Of a DNA stretch of 64,000 bases, positions 52,501 to 62,425 are shown in pieces (the first letter of the stretch is position 1; each line of letters opens with the position of its first letter). The stretch covers positions 33,534,159 to 33,598,158 of the forward strand of contig CAIIXF020000003.1 of NCBI GenBank assembly GCA_903813345.2, read 5' to 3'. The stretch comes from Owenia fusiformis. Its lineage: Eukaryota; Annelida; Polychaeta; Sabellida; Oweniidae. Made by a program: the position numbers and the translations under genes. A model generated the notes under the pieces. The model did no database searches. It was not told where the DNA came from and saw only the letters and a program-made list of their open reading frames with translations.

Positions 52501-55500
52501 ATGTCAAATCTAAAGTCAGATTTGAATTTCTGAGAACATGTAGATGATTTTGAAAAAAAAAATTTAGTCAACATGAAGCAAGTTGAAAAAAGACCTTCTG
52601 ACCTTTTTTGACTTTGAGAAGGTCATTGAAGGTCAAATGTCAAATCTTAAGTCAAATCTAAAGTCAGATTTGAATTTCTGAGAACACGGAGATGATTTTG
52701 AAATTTTTTTTTAGTCAATTTGAAGCAAGTTGAAAACAGACCTTTTTGACCTTTTTTGACCTTGAGAAGGTCATTGAAGGTCAAAGGTCAAATCTTAAGT
52801 CAAATCTTAAGTCAGATTTGAATTTCTGAGAACAATTAGATGATTTTGAAAAAAAAATTTAGTCAATTTGAAGCAAGTTGAAAACAGACCTTTTTGACCT
52901 TTTTTGACCTTGAGAAGGTCATTGAAGGTCAAATGTCAAATCTAAAGTCTGATTTGAAGGTCAAATGTCAAATCTAAAGTCAGATTTGAATTTCTGAGAA
53001 CATGTAGATGATTTTGAAAAAAATTTAGTCAATGTGAAGCAAGTTTAAAAAAGACCTTTTTGACCTTGAGAAGGTCATTGAAGGTCAAATGTCAAATCTA
53101 AAGTCATATTTGAATTTCTGAGAACATGTAGATGATTTTGAAAAAAAATTTAGTCAATTTGAAGCAAGATGAAAAAATACCTTTTTGACCTTTTTTGACA
53201 TTGAGAAGGTCATTGAAGGTCAAATGTCAAATCTAAAGTCAGATTTGAATTTCTGAGAACATGTAGATGATTTTGAAAAAAAAATTTAGTCAATTTGAAG
53301 CAAGTTGAAAAAAGACCTTTTTGACCTTTTTTGACTTTGAGAAGGTCATTGAAGGTCAAATGTCAAATCTTAAGTCAAATCTAAAGTCAGATTTGAATTT
53401 CTGAGAACACGTAGATGATTTTGAAATTTTTTTTAGTCAATTTGAAGCAAGTTGAAAACAGACCTTTTTGACCTTGAGAAGGTCATTAAAGGTCAAATGT
53501 CAAATCTAAAGTCAGATTTGAATTTCTGAGAACATGTAGATGATTTTGAAAAAAAAAATTAGTCAATTTGAAGCAAGTTGAAAAAAGACCTTTTTGACCT
53601 TTTTTGACCTTGAGAAGGTCATTGAAGGTCAAATGTCAAATCTAAAGTCATATTTGAATTTCTGAGAACATGTAGATGATTTTGAAAAAAAATTTAGTCA
53701 ATTTGAAGCAAGATGAAAAAATACCTTTTTGACCTTTTTTGACATTGAGAAGGTCATTGAAGGTCAAATGTCAAATCTAAAGTCAGATTTGAAGCAAGTT
53801 GAAAAAAGACCTTTTTTGACTTTGAGAAGGTCATTGAAGGTCAAATGTCAAATCTTAAGTCAAATCTAAAGTCAGATTTGAATTTCTGAGAACACGTAGA
53901 TGATTTTGAAAAAAAATTTTAGTCAATTTGAAGCAAGTTGAAAACAGACCTTTTTGACCTTGAGAAGGTCATTGAAGGTCAAATGTCAAATCTTAAGTCA
54001 AATCTAAAGTCAGATTTGAATTTCTGAGAACACATAGATGATTTTGAAAATTTTTTTTAGTCAATTTGAAGCAAGTTGAAAACAGACCTTTTTTGACCTT
54101 GAGAATGTCATTGAAGGTCAAATGTCAAATCTAAAGTCAGATTTGAATTTCTGAGAACATGTAGATGATTTTGAAAAAAAAATTAGTCAATTTGAAGCAA
54201 GTTGAAAAAAGACCTTTTTGACCTTTTTTGACCTTGAGAAGGTCATTGAAGGTCAAATGTCAAATCTAAAGTCATGTTTGAATTTCTGAGAACATGTAGA
54301 TGATTTTGAAAAAAAATTTAGTCAATTTGAAGCAAGATGAAAAAATACCTTTTTGACCTTTTTTGACATTGAGAAGGTCATTGAAGGTCAAATGTCAAAT
54401 CTAAAGTCAGATTTGAATTTCTGAGAACATGTAGATGATTTTGAAAAAAAATTTAGTCAACATGAAGCAAGTTGAAAAAAGACCTTTTTGACCTTTTTTG
54501 ACTTTGAGAAGGTCATTGAAGGTCAAATGTCAAATCTTAAGTCAAATCTAAAGTCAGATTTGAATTTCTGAGAACACGGAGATGATTTTGAAAATTTTTT
54601 TTAGTCAATTTGAAGCAAGTTGAAAACAGACCTTTTTGACCTTTTTTGACCTTGAGAAGGTCATTGAAGGTCAAATGTCAAATCTTAAGTCAAATCTTAA
54701 GTCAGATTTGAATTTCTGAGAACAATTAGATGATTTTGAAAAAAAAAATTTGTCAATTTGAAGCAAGTTGAAAACAGACCTTTTTGACCTTTTTTGACCT
54801 TGAGAAGGTCATTGAAGGTCAAATGTCAAATCTAAAGTCAGATTTGAAGGTCAAATGTCAAATCTAAAGTCAGATTTGAATTTCTGAGAACATGTAGATG
54901 ATTTTGAAAAAAAATTTAGTCAATGTGAAGCAAGTTGAAAAAAGACCTTTTTGACCTTGAGAAGGTCATTGAAGGTCAAATGTCAAATCTAAAGTCAGAT
55001 TTGAACTTCTGAGAACATGTAGATGATTTAGAAAAAAATTGAAGTCAGTCTAAACAGTATTTGTTAAGTTATAGGAAGTTGTAAGAAATTGTTACAGACG
55101 CCGGACGCCAACCTCCAACCGCCGGACGCCGGACGCCAACCACCAACCGCCGTCGCAAAAAAAACGGAGACCATAACAATATGTCACCACTTTTGGTGGT
55201 GACATAAAAAAAAACGGAGACCATAACAATATGTCACCACTTTTGGTGGTGACATAAAAACAAAAAGCAGAATTACAACAAATGATAAATATGGACATAG
55301 CTTTATAAAATTAGAAGCAAAAACAAGAACATAAGAACATTCCACTTGCCATGTCACAAGAGAATATTAATCGGATATCTTATTCTTTTAATTTAATATA
55401 CATTTTACTTAATTAAACAGCATTGAATAGCAATTAGCAAGGAGGAAAAGTACTTTGTTTTCAATTAAAAAGAATATATTTTGGGCATATGAAACAGATG

Positions 55501-56593
55501 TGCATAAGGAAAGAATGGTATTTTCCTCTATTGTTTTCCTCCAAAAGAAATATATCGAGACATATGATTATGAATAACACTAGGAAATTATTTTACTATG
55601 ACAACACTAGTAGTTGAAGAAACCCTGAAGATGCATTACATCCAAATATGACATGATAAACAATGTAATCACACATAACTAGGCATACATTAATACATTA
55701 TTAATTTCTGGCCAATCAGAACACAGTATAGCTATGTAGATAACAAAGCCAAATATGGACAGTGTAATGAAATGTGAGATGAAAAACATAGCATTGTGTC
55801 AAAAATTTGAATATAATTATGACATATTATAGCCAAACAGGTGCTTATGTATGTCTATAGTCTATACTCTAGGTAAGTGCCCAGAAATGTGCCTAGACTT
55901 TAAGCTTACAAAATGTTTCTGGTTGGATTTCAAACAGTTGTGGTCAGCATGTTTTGCTATGTGAATAGAATTGAAGGACAGTACTGAATGAATGTGGTTG
56001 AAATAATTCTTGTCTAGTCTTCAAAGTCAACATACAAGACATTTCAGGGGGGGTTCACATTTGACAAATTTGGCCCAAATATGGCTAAAATCACTTGAGA
56101 AGTGCTCAAAATGATGAAAACTGCATGATTTTGAAAGAATTTTTTTTTTGGGGGGGGTTGCCCGCCTACGGGCCTGTACAATATATATTCAAATTCCAAG
56201 TTGTATGGTGTATTGCATCCCATGGATGTATAATCTCATTTTTCTGTCCTGTACTGTAACTATATGGTGTATCATTCTGTAAGTGCTTTCCAAAATCAGC
56301 CAGAAGAGTCCAAATATTTGTTTGACTCTAATAATGATGCTTAGAAGCAACTGAATTAATTTTTGTTTTTAATTTACAAGGTGTCAAAAAAGAAGAGTCA
56401 TACATTTATGGCAGCATATTATACGTACCTGTTTCAATAACAGAGTCACAATTCTGGTGAACAGGGCCACCTTTAGGTGTGAATGCTGACTAATTATGGC
56501 TAGATATTCGGCACCCCATGTTAAACTTGGCTTGGGCAGTTTCAAGGACACTGCTAATATCTTGCAGAAACTGTTGAGTAATATATCTGTCAC
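37580..56593 (-). CDS. FANCA: FANCA (Fanconi anaemia group A), C-terminal 15 exons
   Basis: FANCA is a core-complex subunit that supports ubiquitination of FANCD2-FANCI in interstrand cross-link repair. Exons in coding order (minus strand): 56593-56429, 51857-51670, 51350-51242, 50966-50662, 49847-49749, 49166-49064, 48884-48769, 46361-46256, 45980-45915, 45709-45635, 40007-39820, 39009-38856, 38589-38435, 37988-37856 and 37645-37580 (TGA). They sum to 2028 nt (675 residues plus stop) and all phases fit. Recognised from memory of the family: RWLNLEMNVQP then a DW/QWAI-like block (EYCDWVIHGNY), then VVQLPPHIWFTSQPF, VNDHLRHYC, FYWRRC, and KHWLNAVAIY. These lie in the order of the C-terminal half of vertebrate FANCA (about 1450 residues). 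The protein is all-helical with no catalytic site. The N-terminal half is not found: the first exon here starts in phase 0 after an acceptor, so more exons must lie upstream, at higher coordinates or beyond the window. Confidence 0.85.
40848..41236. mobile_element. MITE nested in the left foldback arm
   Basis: CAATCAACCCATCAACACAC near 40850 pairs with TATGTTGATTGGTCCATTG near 41212, and TTTTTCAAAGATGTTGACC pairs with GGTCAACATTTTTGAAAAA. The right arm of the large foldback has no equivalent block, so this MITE inserted after the arms formed. Confidence 0.65.
42061..42150 (+). ncRNA. tRNA-like (SINE head) sequence
   Basis: GTAGCGTGGCTGCTAGTTAA followed by GGCGGTAGAGCATC resembles a type II tRNA D-arm with A box. 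GGTTTGGTTCCCACAC resembles the T-arm with B box (consensus GGTTCGANTCC). The ends GCGTGG...CCACGC could pair. The body does not fold into a clear functional tRNA, so a tRNA-derived SINE or tRNA pseudogene is more likely. Confidence 0.45.
42330..43350. repeat. GACCTT-rich degenerate tandem repeat
   Basis: About 1 kb has loose ~100-200 bp periodicity built from ACCTAGATATTGACCTTTGA, CCTTGACCTCAGGTCACCTT and GTCACAGCAGCC-type motifs. TGACCT and AGGTCA hexamers are frequent. There is no coding potential. It lies in the loop of the large foldback. Confidence 0.65.
45429..45634 (-). repeat. Tandem copies of a FANCA exon 3' end with its donor
   Basis: Three roughly 67-bp units (CATACCACAGTTGAAGCATA, CACTACAGGGTATTGAGAGA, GAAACATTGTTACATAAGCA, AATGATA) lie directly beside the FANCA exon at 45709-45635. 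The exon carries the fourth copy. Read on the minus strand, each unit contains ~45 bases of the exon end (encoding about MFLSQCPVVYASTV) and the GTATGTAT donor. The units near 45497 and 45564 are almost identical, so the expansion is recent. Confidence 0.85.
46425..46892. mobile_element. Foldback MITE with GATGGCGGAC motifs
   Basis: GTCAGTATCAAGCAAGG near 46445 and ATCAAAGATGGCGGAC near 46480 pair with GTCCGCCATCTTTGATCACT near 46860 and CTTGATACTGAC near 46880. The outermost left end (AGAGTGTATGTGAGCAGCTC) has no partner on the right, where the LINE 3' end abuts. The LINE may therefore have inserted into, or truncated, this terminus. Confidence 0.6.
46893..48500 (-). mobile_element. 5'-truncated LINE with reverse transcriptase
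   Basis: A 345-residue open frame (48500-47463, minus) contains the reverse transcriptase core: NYRPISILSVFAKMLEKIM, GFRKHRST, YLDLSKAFDTVNH, GVPQGSVLGPLLFIIFVND, and the catalytic YADDTNI box. After a frame interruption near 47460-47400, a second frame (47384-47124) gives the C-terminal GENSIKVHGSYIWNSLNEDI segment. The 3' end is a short (ATTGA)n tract. No endonuclease remains. It lies in the FANCA intron between the exons at 48769 and 46361, in the same orientation. RT types with this tail are usually placed near the CR1/Jockey group. Confidence 0.88.
50165..50661 (-). repeat. About 137-bp tandem repeat reaching the donor of a FANCA exon
   Basis: TCAATGTCTGAC starts at 50251, 50387, 50526 and 50665, a period of 136-139 bp. 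Each unit also has AAAGCAATGAGAACAATCTC, TCATTCAGACCAAAAT and GATCCTGGTCTCTAGA. The last occurrence is the real 3' end of the FANCA exon 50966-50662. On the minus strand every unit therefore contains about 20 bases of the exon end (GTCAGACATTGAGTG) and the following donor-like GGTATGAAATAAT or a variant. Confidence 0.85.
52033..55258. mobile_element. Satellite of about 20 units inside a TIR element
   Basis: About 20 units of ~135-165 bp carry GTCAGATTTGAATTTCTGAG, AACATGTAGATGATTTTGAA, AGTCAATTTGAAGCAAGTTG, TTTTTTGACCTTGAGAAGGT and CATTGAAGGTCAAATGTCAA. Higher-order variants (duplicated AAATCTTAAGTCAAATCT segments) recur several times. The array is bounded by ATGTCACCACC near 52036 and GGTGGTGACAT near 55194 and 55246, an inverted pair, with a GC-rich segment (CGCCGGACGCC) at the right. 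The same internal unit and right-end segment recur at 60.65-61.14 kb. It lies in the FANCA intron between the exons at 56429 and 51857. Confidence 0.85.
55259..56428. other. Intron of FANCA, no gene seen
   Basis: This is AT-rich intron. The segment CAATTAAAAAGAATATATTT, TTGGGCATATGAAACA near 55460 repeats the sequence near 51937-51970, so the satellite element is flanked by related host sequence, perhaps a duplication of the insertion neighbourhood. A G-tract lies at 56147. Confidence 0.45.
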
Positions 56594-57003
56594 CTGGAAA
56601 ATAGAATAAAACAGAAAACATGATACTCGTTGGTGTAACTTTAAAAAATATTTGTCCTTGAAAATGGCATCCATGGATGGCTTCTCTATATCCCTCTCAA
56701 ACTTGGATCGGTGGGATAATGGTACTTTAGAAGTTATATTAAGTAAATTTTGAGCCCACATTTTTGTGTAACCCTTTGCATATATCAAAGTAATACAAAG
56801 ATAATTACATTCTCATCAAATTTCTTGTAATTGGAAGCCATTCTGACATATCAGTGACATACTCCTTACAGCTGGATTTAAGAGATAACAGATTAAACCA
56901 GGAAGAAAAGTTGTTTACAGTTTTCAAGTTAAAAGCAACTAAATATAAAAATCAAACAGATGGGAAAACAGCATTTTGAATTGAAGATGTTTCACTGATA
57001 AAA

Positions 57004-60000
57004 ATGAAAATTGAAAGCAAAGACAAAATGTTCTCGTTTATTATCACTTTATTTGCAGTGATTATTGCAATAATCTCATTGGTTTGCTCAATGTTTGTAT
57101 ATGTTGAGTTTCGAAAACAAAATAAAGGCTCAATACAAGAGATGAATGAAATTGTAACATTGAGAAATGAACTATCCTCTGTACAAGTCGACTTCATCAA
57201 AATGAAAGAGAACTTCATGAATGAAATGGAAGATCTAAATATCCGTATCCGTAAACTGGAGACAGAAAAACTGGTATGTATTGCATCCAATATAAACTTA
57301 CTTTACAAAATAAATTACATCAAACAATCAAATCACTGCCATTGGTAGATACATAATCTCTGAATATGAGGATAATTTTGTCAAAAGGTTTATTAATTTA
57401 ATCATAAAATACTAAGTGAATAATTATTTTTACAACAAAAATAGGAATTATTTTGGTTATAAAGGGTGTCTCAAAAATGTACCCAAAATTATATCAACAG
57501 TAGAGGTAAACCAATCAATATTTTCAGACATTCTTTGCATGTTCATGGAGCTGAAGCACGTAAGTTTTCTCCTGATACATATTTTTTAGTTCAATCTTGC
57601 CTTTTTGAGGCTTTTGGCTTGGCATTAACTTTAAAAGCTCCTTCAAATAGCCCCAAAGAAAAAATTCAAGGATGACAACAGCAAACAAAAAACAATTACA
57701 AAAGACCAGGTCAATAATGGTCAAATGACTAAGGAGTTCTGCCTTCCAGAATTGCGCAGGTAATATCGAAGTCCGAATAATATCCAAAAAGTGGTTTCAA
57801 AAAGATAGAGCCCATCCAAACAGTAAGAGCCATACAAGAATTCCTATGCAAGCAGTTTCTTGAATGTCCAGTCTTTCTCAATAAAGACATTGTGTGTACC
57901 CCCTATTCAACAGATTTGACACCCCAGTCTTTTTCTCTGGGGCTACTCGAAGAACCATGTATATGATAATCCAAAGCAAAGAGACCAAGACAGCTTAAGA
58001 CAAACATCCAAAAAGAAATTAAAAGCATTCCATCGGAAACGTTATCAAATGTGATAAACAATGTAGCAGTATGGATGCAGGCTGTCATGGAAATATGAGA
58101 AGGCTAAATTGATCATGTGGTGTATTTTATTTATTTATTGATTTCTTAATTCACCCCTTATAGGGTATAAGAGTACAGAAGACAAACTTAACTAATACAG
58201 TAACAAACATTAAAATAACATTTATATACATGTAAGAACATTTTTTTGCCCAGCCTCGATTAAAAATTTACAAAGTTTTATGAGTATATTTTTGTTTGAA
58301 TTCATTAATTTCTCAAACTTCTGTGTGTTTGGTCTTGTGGTATAACATTTAGGAAGGTATCTTTTTCTAATATAACTTAAAGCTTTGCATTCTAAAATGA
58401 CATGAAATTCATCACCTATTCCTTTACCACATAAATCACAAAACCTATTTTCCCTAGGAATATTTTTATAACGTCCTCTTTCAACTGGAAGTTTATTATT
58501 ACACAATCTGTACATAATTAGAACTTTTCTATATTTATCTGGCATACAGTCTAAATACTGTTCAAATGAAAATTCTGTTTTAAATATTTTATAGTTGTAA
58601 CTTTTACTACTGACTTTCATGTCACTATTCCACTTTTGTAAAAACTGATCTTGCATCCTTACTTTTACTTTTTTGATAAACTCTGCATAACTAACTGACT
58701 TTGGATTTATCCAAACATCTGACATGCCAAGATTGTTTAATGTGTTTTTCACATAAGTAAACCAATTTGAGGAAAATACATTTCTGTCATACTTTTTTTT
58801 ACACAATTTGTACATTTTTTCACTCATCTTTAAACTGTCGGAGCTACTTGTTGCTAATTTATACCAAAATTTCAAGATACATGTGTTAGACTTTATATAT
58901 AGAGGGAATCTACCAAGTTCCCCATAAACCATATAGTTTGGAGTTGTTTTCTTGACCTTAAGAATATATTTTAGAAATTTAAGATGTAGTTTTTCGATCA
59001 GTTTGTTATTTGTCATACCCCATATCTCGGCACCATACATTAATATTGGCAGAACTAGGGTGTCAAATAAATGCAACTGTGTTTTAAGAGGTAATGCAAA
59101 TTTGTTACATCTACTAAGAACTGAAAACATTGCCTTTTCTGCTTGACTATACAAATGTTCAAGAAATAGTTCTCAATAAAGTGAGAGCTGACCTATACTT
59201 CAAAGCCCAGTTCTACGCTCACAACTTTCAGTCTATTGACAGCCCTAATTGCACTTGTGGAAAACCACAAACTCTGAAACATTTTCTCTTTCAATGTGAC
59301 TTACTTACTATACAAAGACAGCAATTCATGGACAAACTCACTGATCTCGAACCAAACATCTTCAGTCATAATCTCTCTCAAACTGATTTCATAGCTATTC
59401 TGAAAACAGGAATTCCCAAATTAAACATAGATGCAAATTCCCAAATACTACTTCTCATTGTTAATTTTATCAAAGACAATAGCTAATTCCCTCCTTCTTA
59501 TCCATCTCTAGTATCCTCAAGTCCCGTCACACTTGCCCTAGTCCAAGACCCTGCCTGCTCTGCCACTTCTACTTCCACCTGCCCCCTATTCTTATATAAT
59601 GCCATTGTGGCGATTTAAGAATTTACATGTTTGTATTTACATTTTTTGTATTCTATTGAAATAAATTTAAAAAAAAAAAAAATGTTTCATATTTAAATTC
59701 AAACTACCTTTGCTATCAAAAAATACTCCTAAATATTTAAAGTGAGGTACATTTTCAACTACACTGCCATTAAAGGTAATGTTGTCAGTTCTTTTTAATT
59801 TTTTCCTACTGATGATCATATATTTTGTTTTGTAAGTATTAATTTTGATTTGTAAAATGAATTAAAGCATCAAACCCCATTTATTAAACCCTTCCGCCTA
59901 TTCTTCATTCTGTTTATTTCCAGCACTGGATCAATGTGGAAGGGATAAATTACAATGTCTCGCATCTGAAACGTAGAAAACGTGAAGCAACTGCAGCTTT

Positions 60001-62146
60001 TCAATGTAAATATCACTTAAAGTTTTTGTTGTACATTTTTAATATCCTGTTCACTCTTATGATGACTTACATCTTATTCACTAAAATGAATAAAACATTT
60101 AAATTCAAACTAACTGACCTTAATTTTTTTTTAACAGATTAATTTTAACAGAGAGGTATATATTCTTTTGTTCAAGACCACACATCAATTATTTTCTTGC
60201 TAAATAGAAAATCTTGACCCATTTGAAGAAAATTGAATTTATCCAACATTTTCTCTGCAGACGGCTATGGTCGTGATGGCAGGGATGGACTAGTAGGGCC
60301 ACCTGGCCCACAAGGACCTCCTGGACAACTTGGGCCAATTGGACCACAAGGGCCATCTGGACAAGGGCCACCGGGACCATCTGGACCACAAGGGCCACCT
60401 GGACCACAAGGGCCACCTGGACCACAAGGGCCACCTGGACCACAAGGGCCATCAGGAAGGGATGGGAGGGATGTGAGTTAATAATAGTATAAATATACAT
60501 TAAATCCTACAGTTTGCCCAAGCATTTCTCTCCTTATTCATAGTTGATGTTTGTTTCAAAGGATCTTATATAATTATCATTTGATTCAATTTGAAAGAAA
60601 AGTACCTATTAATAACATTTTTTATATTGTAAAGTGAGGCAGTTCAATGCCATAATTGATTGACCTTGAAAATGCCATTGAAGGTCAAATCTATAGTCAC
60701 ATTTGAACTTTTGAGAACCTTTAGATGATTTTCAAAACTGGTCAATTTGAAGCAAGTTGAAAAAAAAACTTTTTGACCTTCTTAACCTTTTTTGACCTTG
60801 GAAAGGTCATTGAAAGTCAAATCTTAAATATAAAATCAGATTTTAACATCTAATAACTTGTAGATGATTTTGAAAAAAAATTGGTCAATTTGAAGCAAGT
60901 TAAAAAAGACCTTTTAAACCTTTTTTGAACTTGAAAAGCTCATGGAAGGTCAGATCTTCAATATAAAGTCAGATTTGAACTTCTGAAAACTTGTAGATGA
61001 TTTTGAAAAAAAAATTGAAGTCAGTTTAAACAGTATTTGTGAAGTTATTGGAAGGTGTAAGAATTTGTTACAGACGCCAATCGTCGATCACCGATCACCA
61101 ATCACCAACCGCCATAAAAAAAACCATAACAATTCTGCTTTTCCCTGAAGAAGCCTCTCATTCAGTTGAATTTCCCAGTTAGATTGGTTACAAGTCAGAT
61201 ATCATTTTAGGGATTGAGTAGCCAAGGTCAATGGGCTAATGATATAACTCGCCTACTGGAGCAGCTCCGCCATGATGTTACCAACACTAGTAGACCATCT
61301 GCTGTACAAGGTCCCCCAGGACCGCCTGGTCCCTCAGCTGGGGGTGCAGTGTATGTGAGGTGGGGAAGGACCACCTGTCCGGATACAGCTGAGGATGTCT
61401 ATGCAGGTACTAGTATTAAAACAAGGTATTAATATGGCAAAAGTCAGATTTCAGTTTTTGAGAACTTGTAGATGATTTTGAAAAAATGTCAATTTGAAGC
61501 AAGTTGAAAATGACCTTTTTGACATTGAGAAGGTCATGGAAGGTCAAACCTCAAATCTAAAGTCAGAGAGATCTATAATAGTCTTGTTACTATCATTCTG
61601 ATTTTTTGACTACCCTGTACTATGTTTTCCTTTAAAGGTATAATGGGGAAATCAGACCATTCCCACAAAGGATCAGGAGGTAACTATCTTTGTCTACCTA
61701 GGGAACCTGAGTGGGGGAAGACCACAGCTGGTGAACAGTCCGGGGCACTTATTTATGGAGTTGAGTATGAAGTCAATCATGGTAACAACCCATTCCTTAC
61801 AGACAATTTTCCTGACCCCACCAAACCAGCTAATTGGCTTCATGAGCATGATGCAGTATGTGTTGTGTGCAGGGTACCAGATAGGAGCAGCCATTTTATG
61901 CTCCCTGCAAAGAAATCATGCCCTGAATCCTGGACCAAGGAATACAATGGATACCTGATGAGTCAACATTATACTCAACGACAATCTGAATTCATATGCA
62001 TTGATGAAGCACCTGAAGCTGATGAAGCAAGTCAAGAGAACAAAAATGGAGGCTTGCTTTATGTGGTGGAAGCCAGGTGTGGCTCACTGCCCTGCCCTAA
62101 TTATCAAGACAATATGGAGCTTACATGTGCTGTTTGTACAAAGTAA
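57004..62146 (+). CDS. Type II transmembrane short-chain collagen, 422 aa (5 exons)
   Basis: Exons: 57004-57273, 59924-60005, 60261-60472, 61211-61406 and 61638-62146, 1269 nt in total, with all phases fitting. Residues ~10-33 are a membrane anchor. Residues ~40-90 are heptad-like and Glu/Lys-rich, probably a trimerising coiled coil. RRKR at 107-110 is a furin-type site, and a Gly-X-Y block from ~121 to ~188 follows ([10 protein letters not shown] units, one imperfection at GPSGQGPPG). A short second block (GPPGPPGPS) comes next. The C-terminal ~190 residues are a Cys-rich domain ([69 protein letters not shown]). It matches proteins annotated as short-chain collagen C4-like in invertebrates. 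The architecture resembles shed transmembrane collagens, so release of a trimeric ectodomain is an inference. Confidence 0.87.
57465..58105 (+). mobile_element. Decayed DDE transposase relic in collagen intron 1
   Basis: The region begins with GGGTGTCTCAAAAATGTACC. Frame-broken translation gives [19 protein letters not shown], which corresponds to the [18 protein letters not shown] block of mariner-like transposases. It continues with [19 protein letters not shown] and VAVWMQACHGNM, the usual tail. There are several stops and shifts. It is a different, more decayed copy than the element at 34.8 kb. Confidence 0.6.
58122..59865 (-). mobile_element. LINE ORF2 fragment interrupted by another LINE
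   Basis: The minus-strand open frame at 59154-58222 encodes the region after the RT ([14 protein letters not shown], then [20 protein letters not shown], the CX2C...HX4C block). The segment upstream of the insertion (59687-59865) encodes [13 protein letters not shown]-like RT end in a compatible frame. The 3' end is an (AATA)n tract near 58122-58140. The 5' end is truncated. It lies in intron 1 of the collagen gene, antisense to it. Confidence 0.85.
59160..59679 (+). mobile_element. 5'-truncated LINE inserted into a LINE, with target-site duplication
   Basis: The ORF2 tail ([17 protein letters not shown] in the visible form CTCGKPQ; stop at 59486) starts right at the insertion boundary. A ~190-bp 3' UTR follows, and then an A-tract (59669-59682). 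AAATGTT at 59153-59159 is repeated at 59680-59686 and fits a 7-bp target-site duplication. The host LINE frame is continuous across the two sides if the insert is ignored. Confidence 0.88.
60650..61140. repeat. Diverged copy of the FANCA-intron satellite element
   Basis: Three diverged units (AGATGATTTTGAAAAAAAAT, GGTCAATTTGAAGCAAGTT, TTTTTTGACCTTGGAAAGGT) are followed by AAACAGTATTTGTGAAGTTA and TTGTTACAGACGCCAATC. This is the same right end as the 52-55 kb array. A shorter piece lies at 61445-61570. Both are in introns of the collagen gene. Confidence 0.8.
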
Positions 62147-62425
62147 TCATTTATAACTGTAGATGAGCAAAAAATAAACGAAGATGGAGGCCTGTTGTAT
62201 GTGGTGGAAGCCAAGTGTGGCGCACTGCCCTGCCCTAATTATCAAAACAATATGGAACTACAATGTGCTGTTTGTACAAAGTAATCATTTATAACTGTAG
62301 ATGAGCAAAAATAAATGAAGATGGAGGCCTGTTGTATGTGGTGGAAGCCAAATGTGGCTTACTGCCCTGCCCTAATTATCAAAACAATATGGAACTAACA
62401 TGTGCTGTTTGTACAAAGTAATCCA
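62147..62425 (+). repeat. Two extra tandem copies of the collagen gene's coding end
   Basis: TGTTTGTACAAAGTAATC starts at 62131 (in the gene), 62269 and ~62406, giving a period of 137-138 bp. Each copy repeats the last ~40 codons ([30 protein letters not shown]), the stop codon and the first 3' UTR bases. The coding part of both copies is still open up to the stop, and the changes are few. They lie downstream of the gene's stop, so they are probably untranslated 3' UTR. Confidence 0.88.

Noticed and set aside
55092-55298. Minus-strand ORF with duplicated LWSPFFFMSPPKVVTYCYG
   Set aside because: It is produced by the duplicated GGTGGTGACAT end of the satellite element.
60189-60500. Minus-strand ORF of Val-Ala-Leu-Val-Gln repeats
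   Set aside because: It is the antisense shadow of the Gly-X-Y collagen exon.
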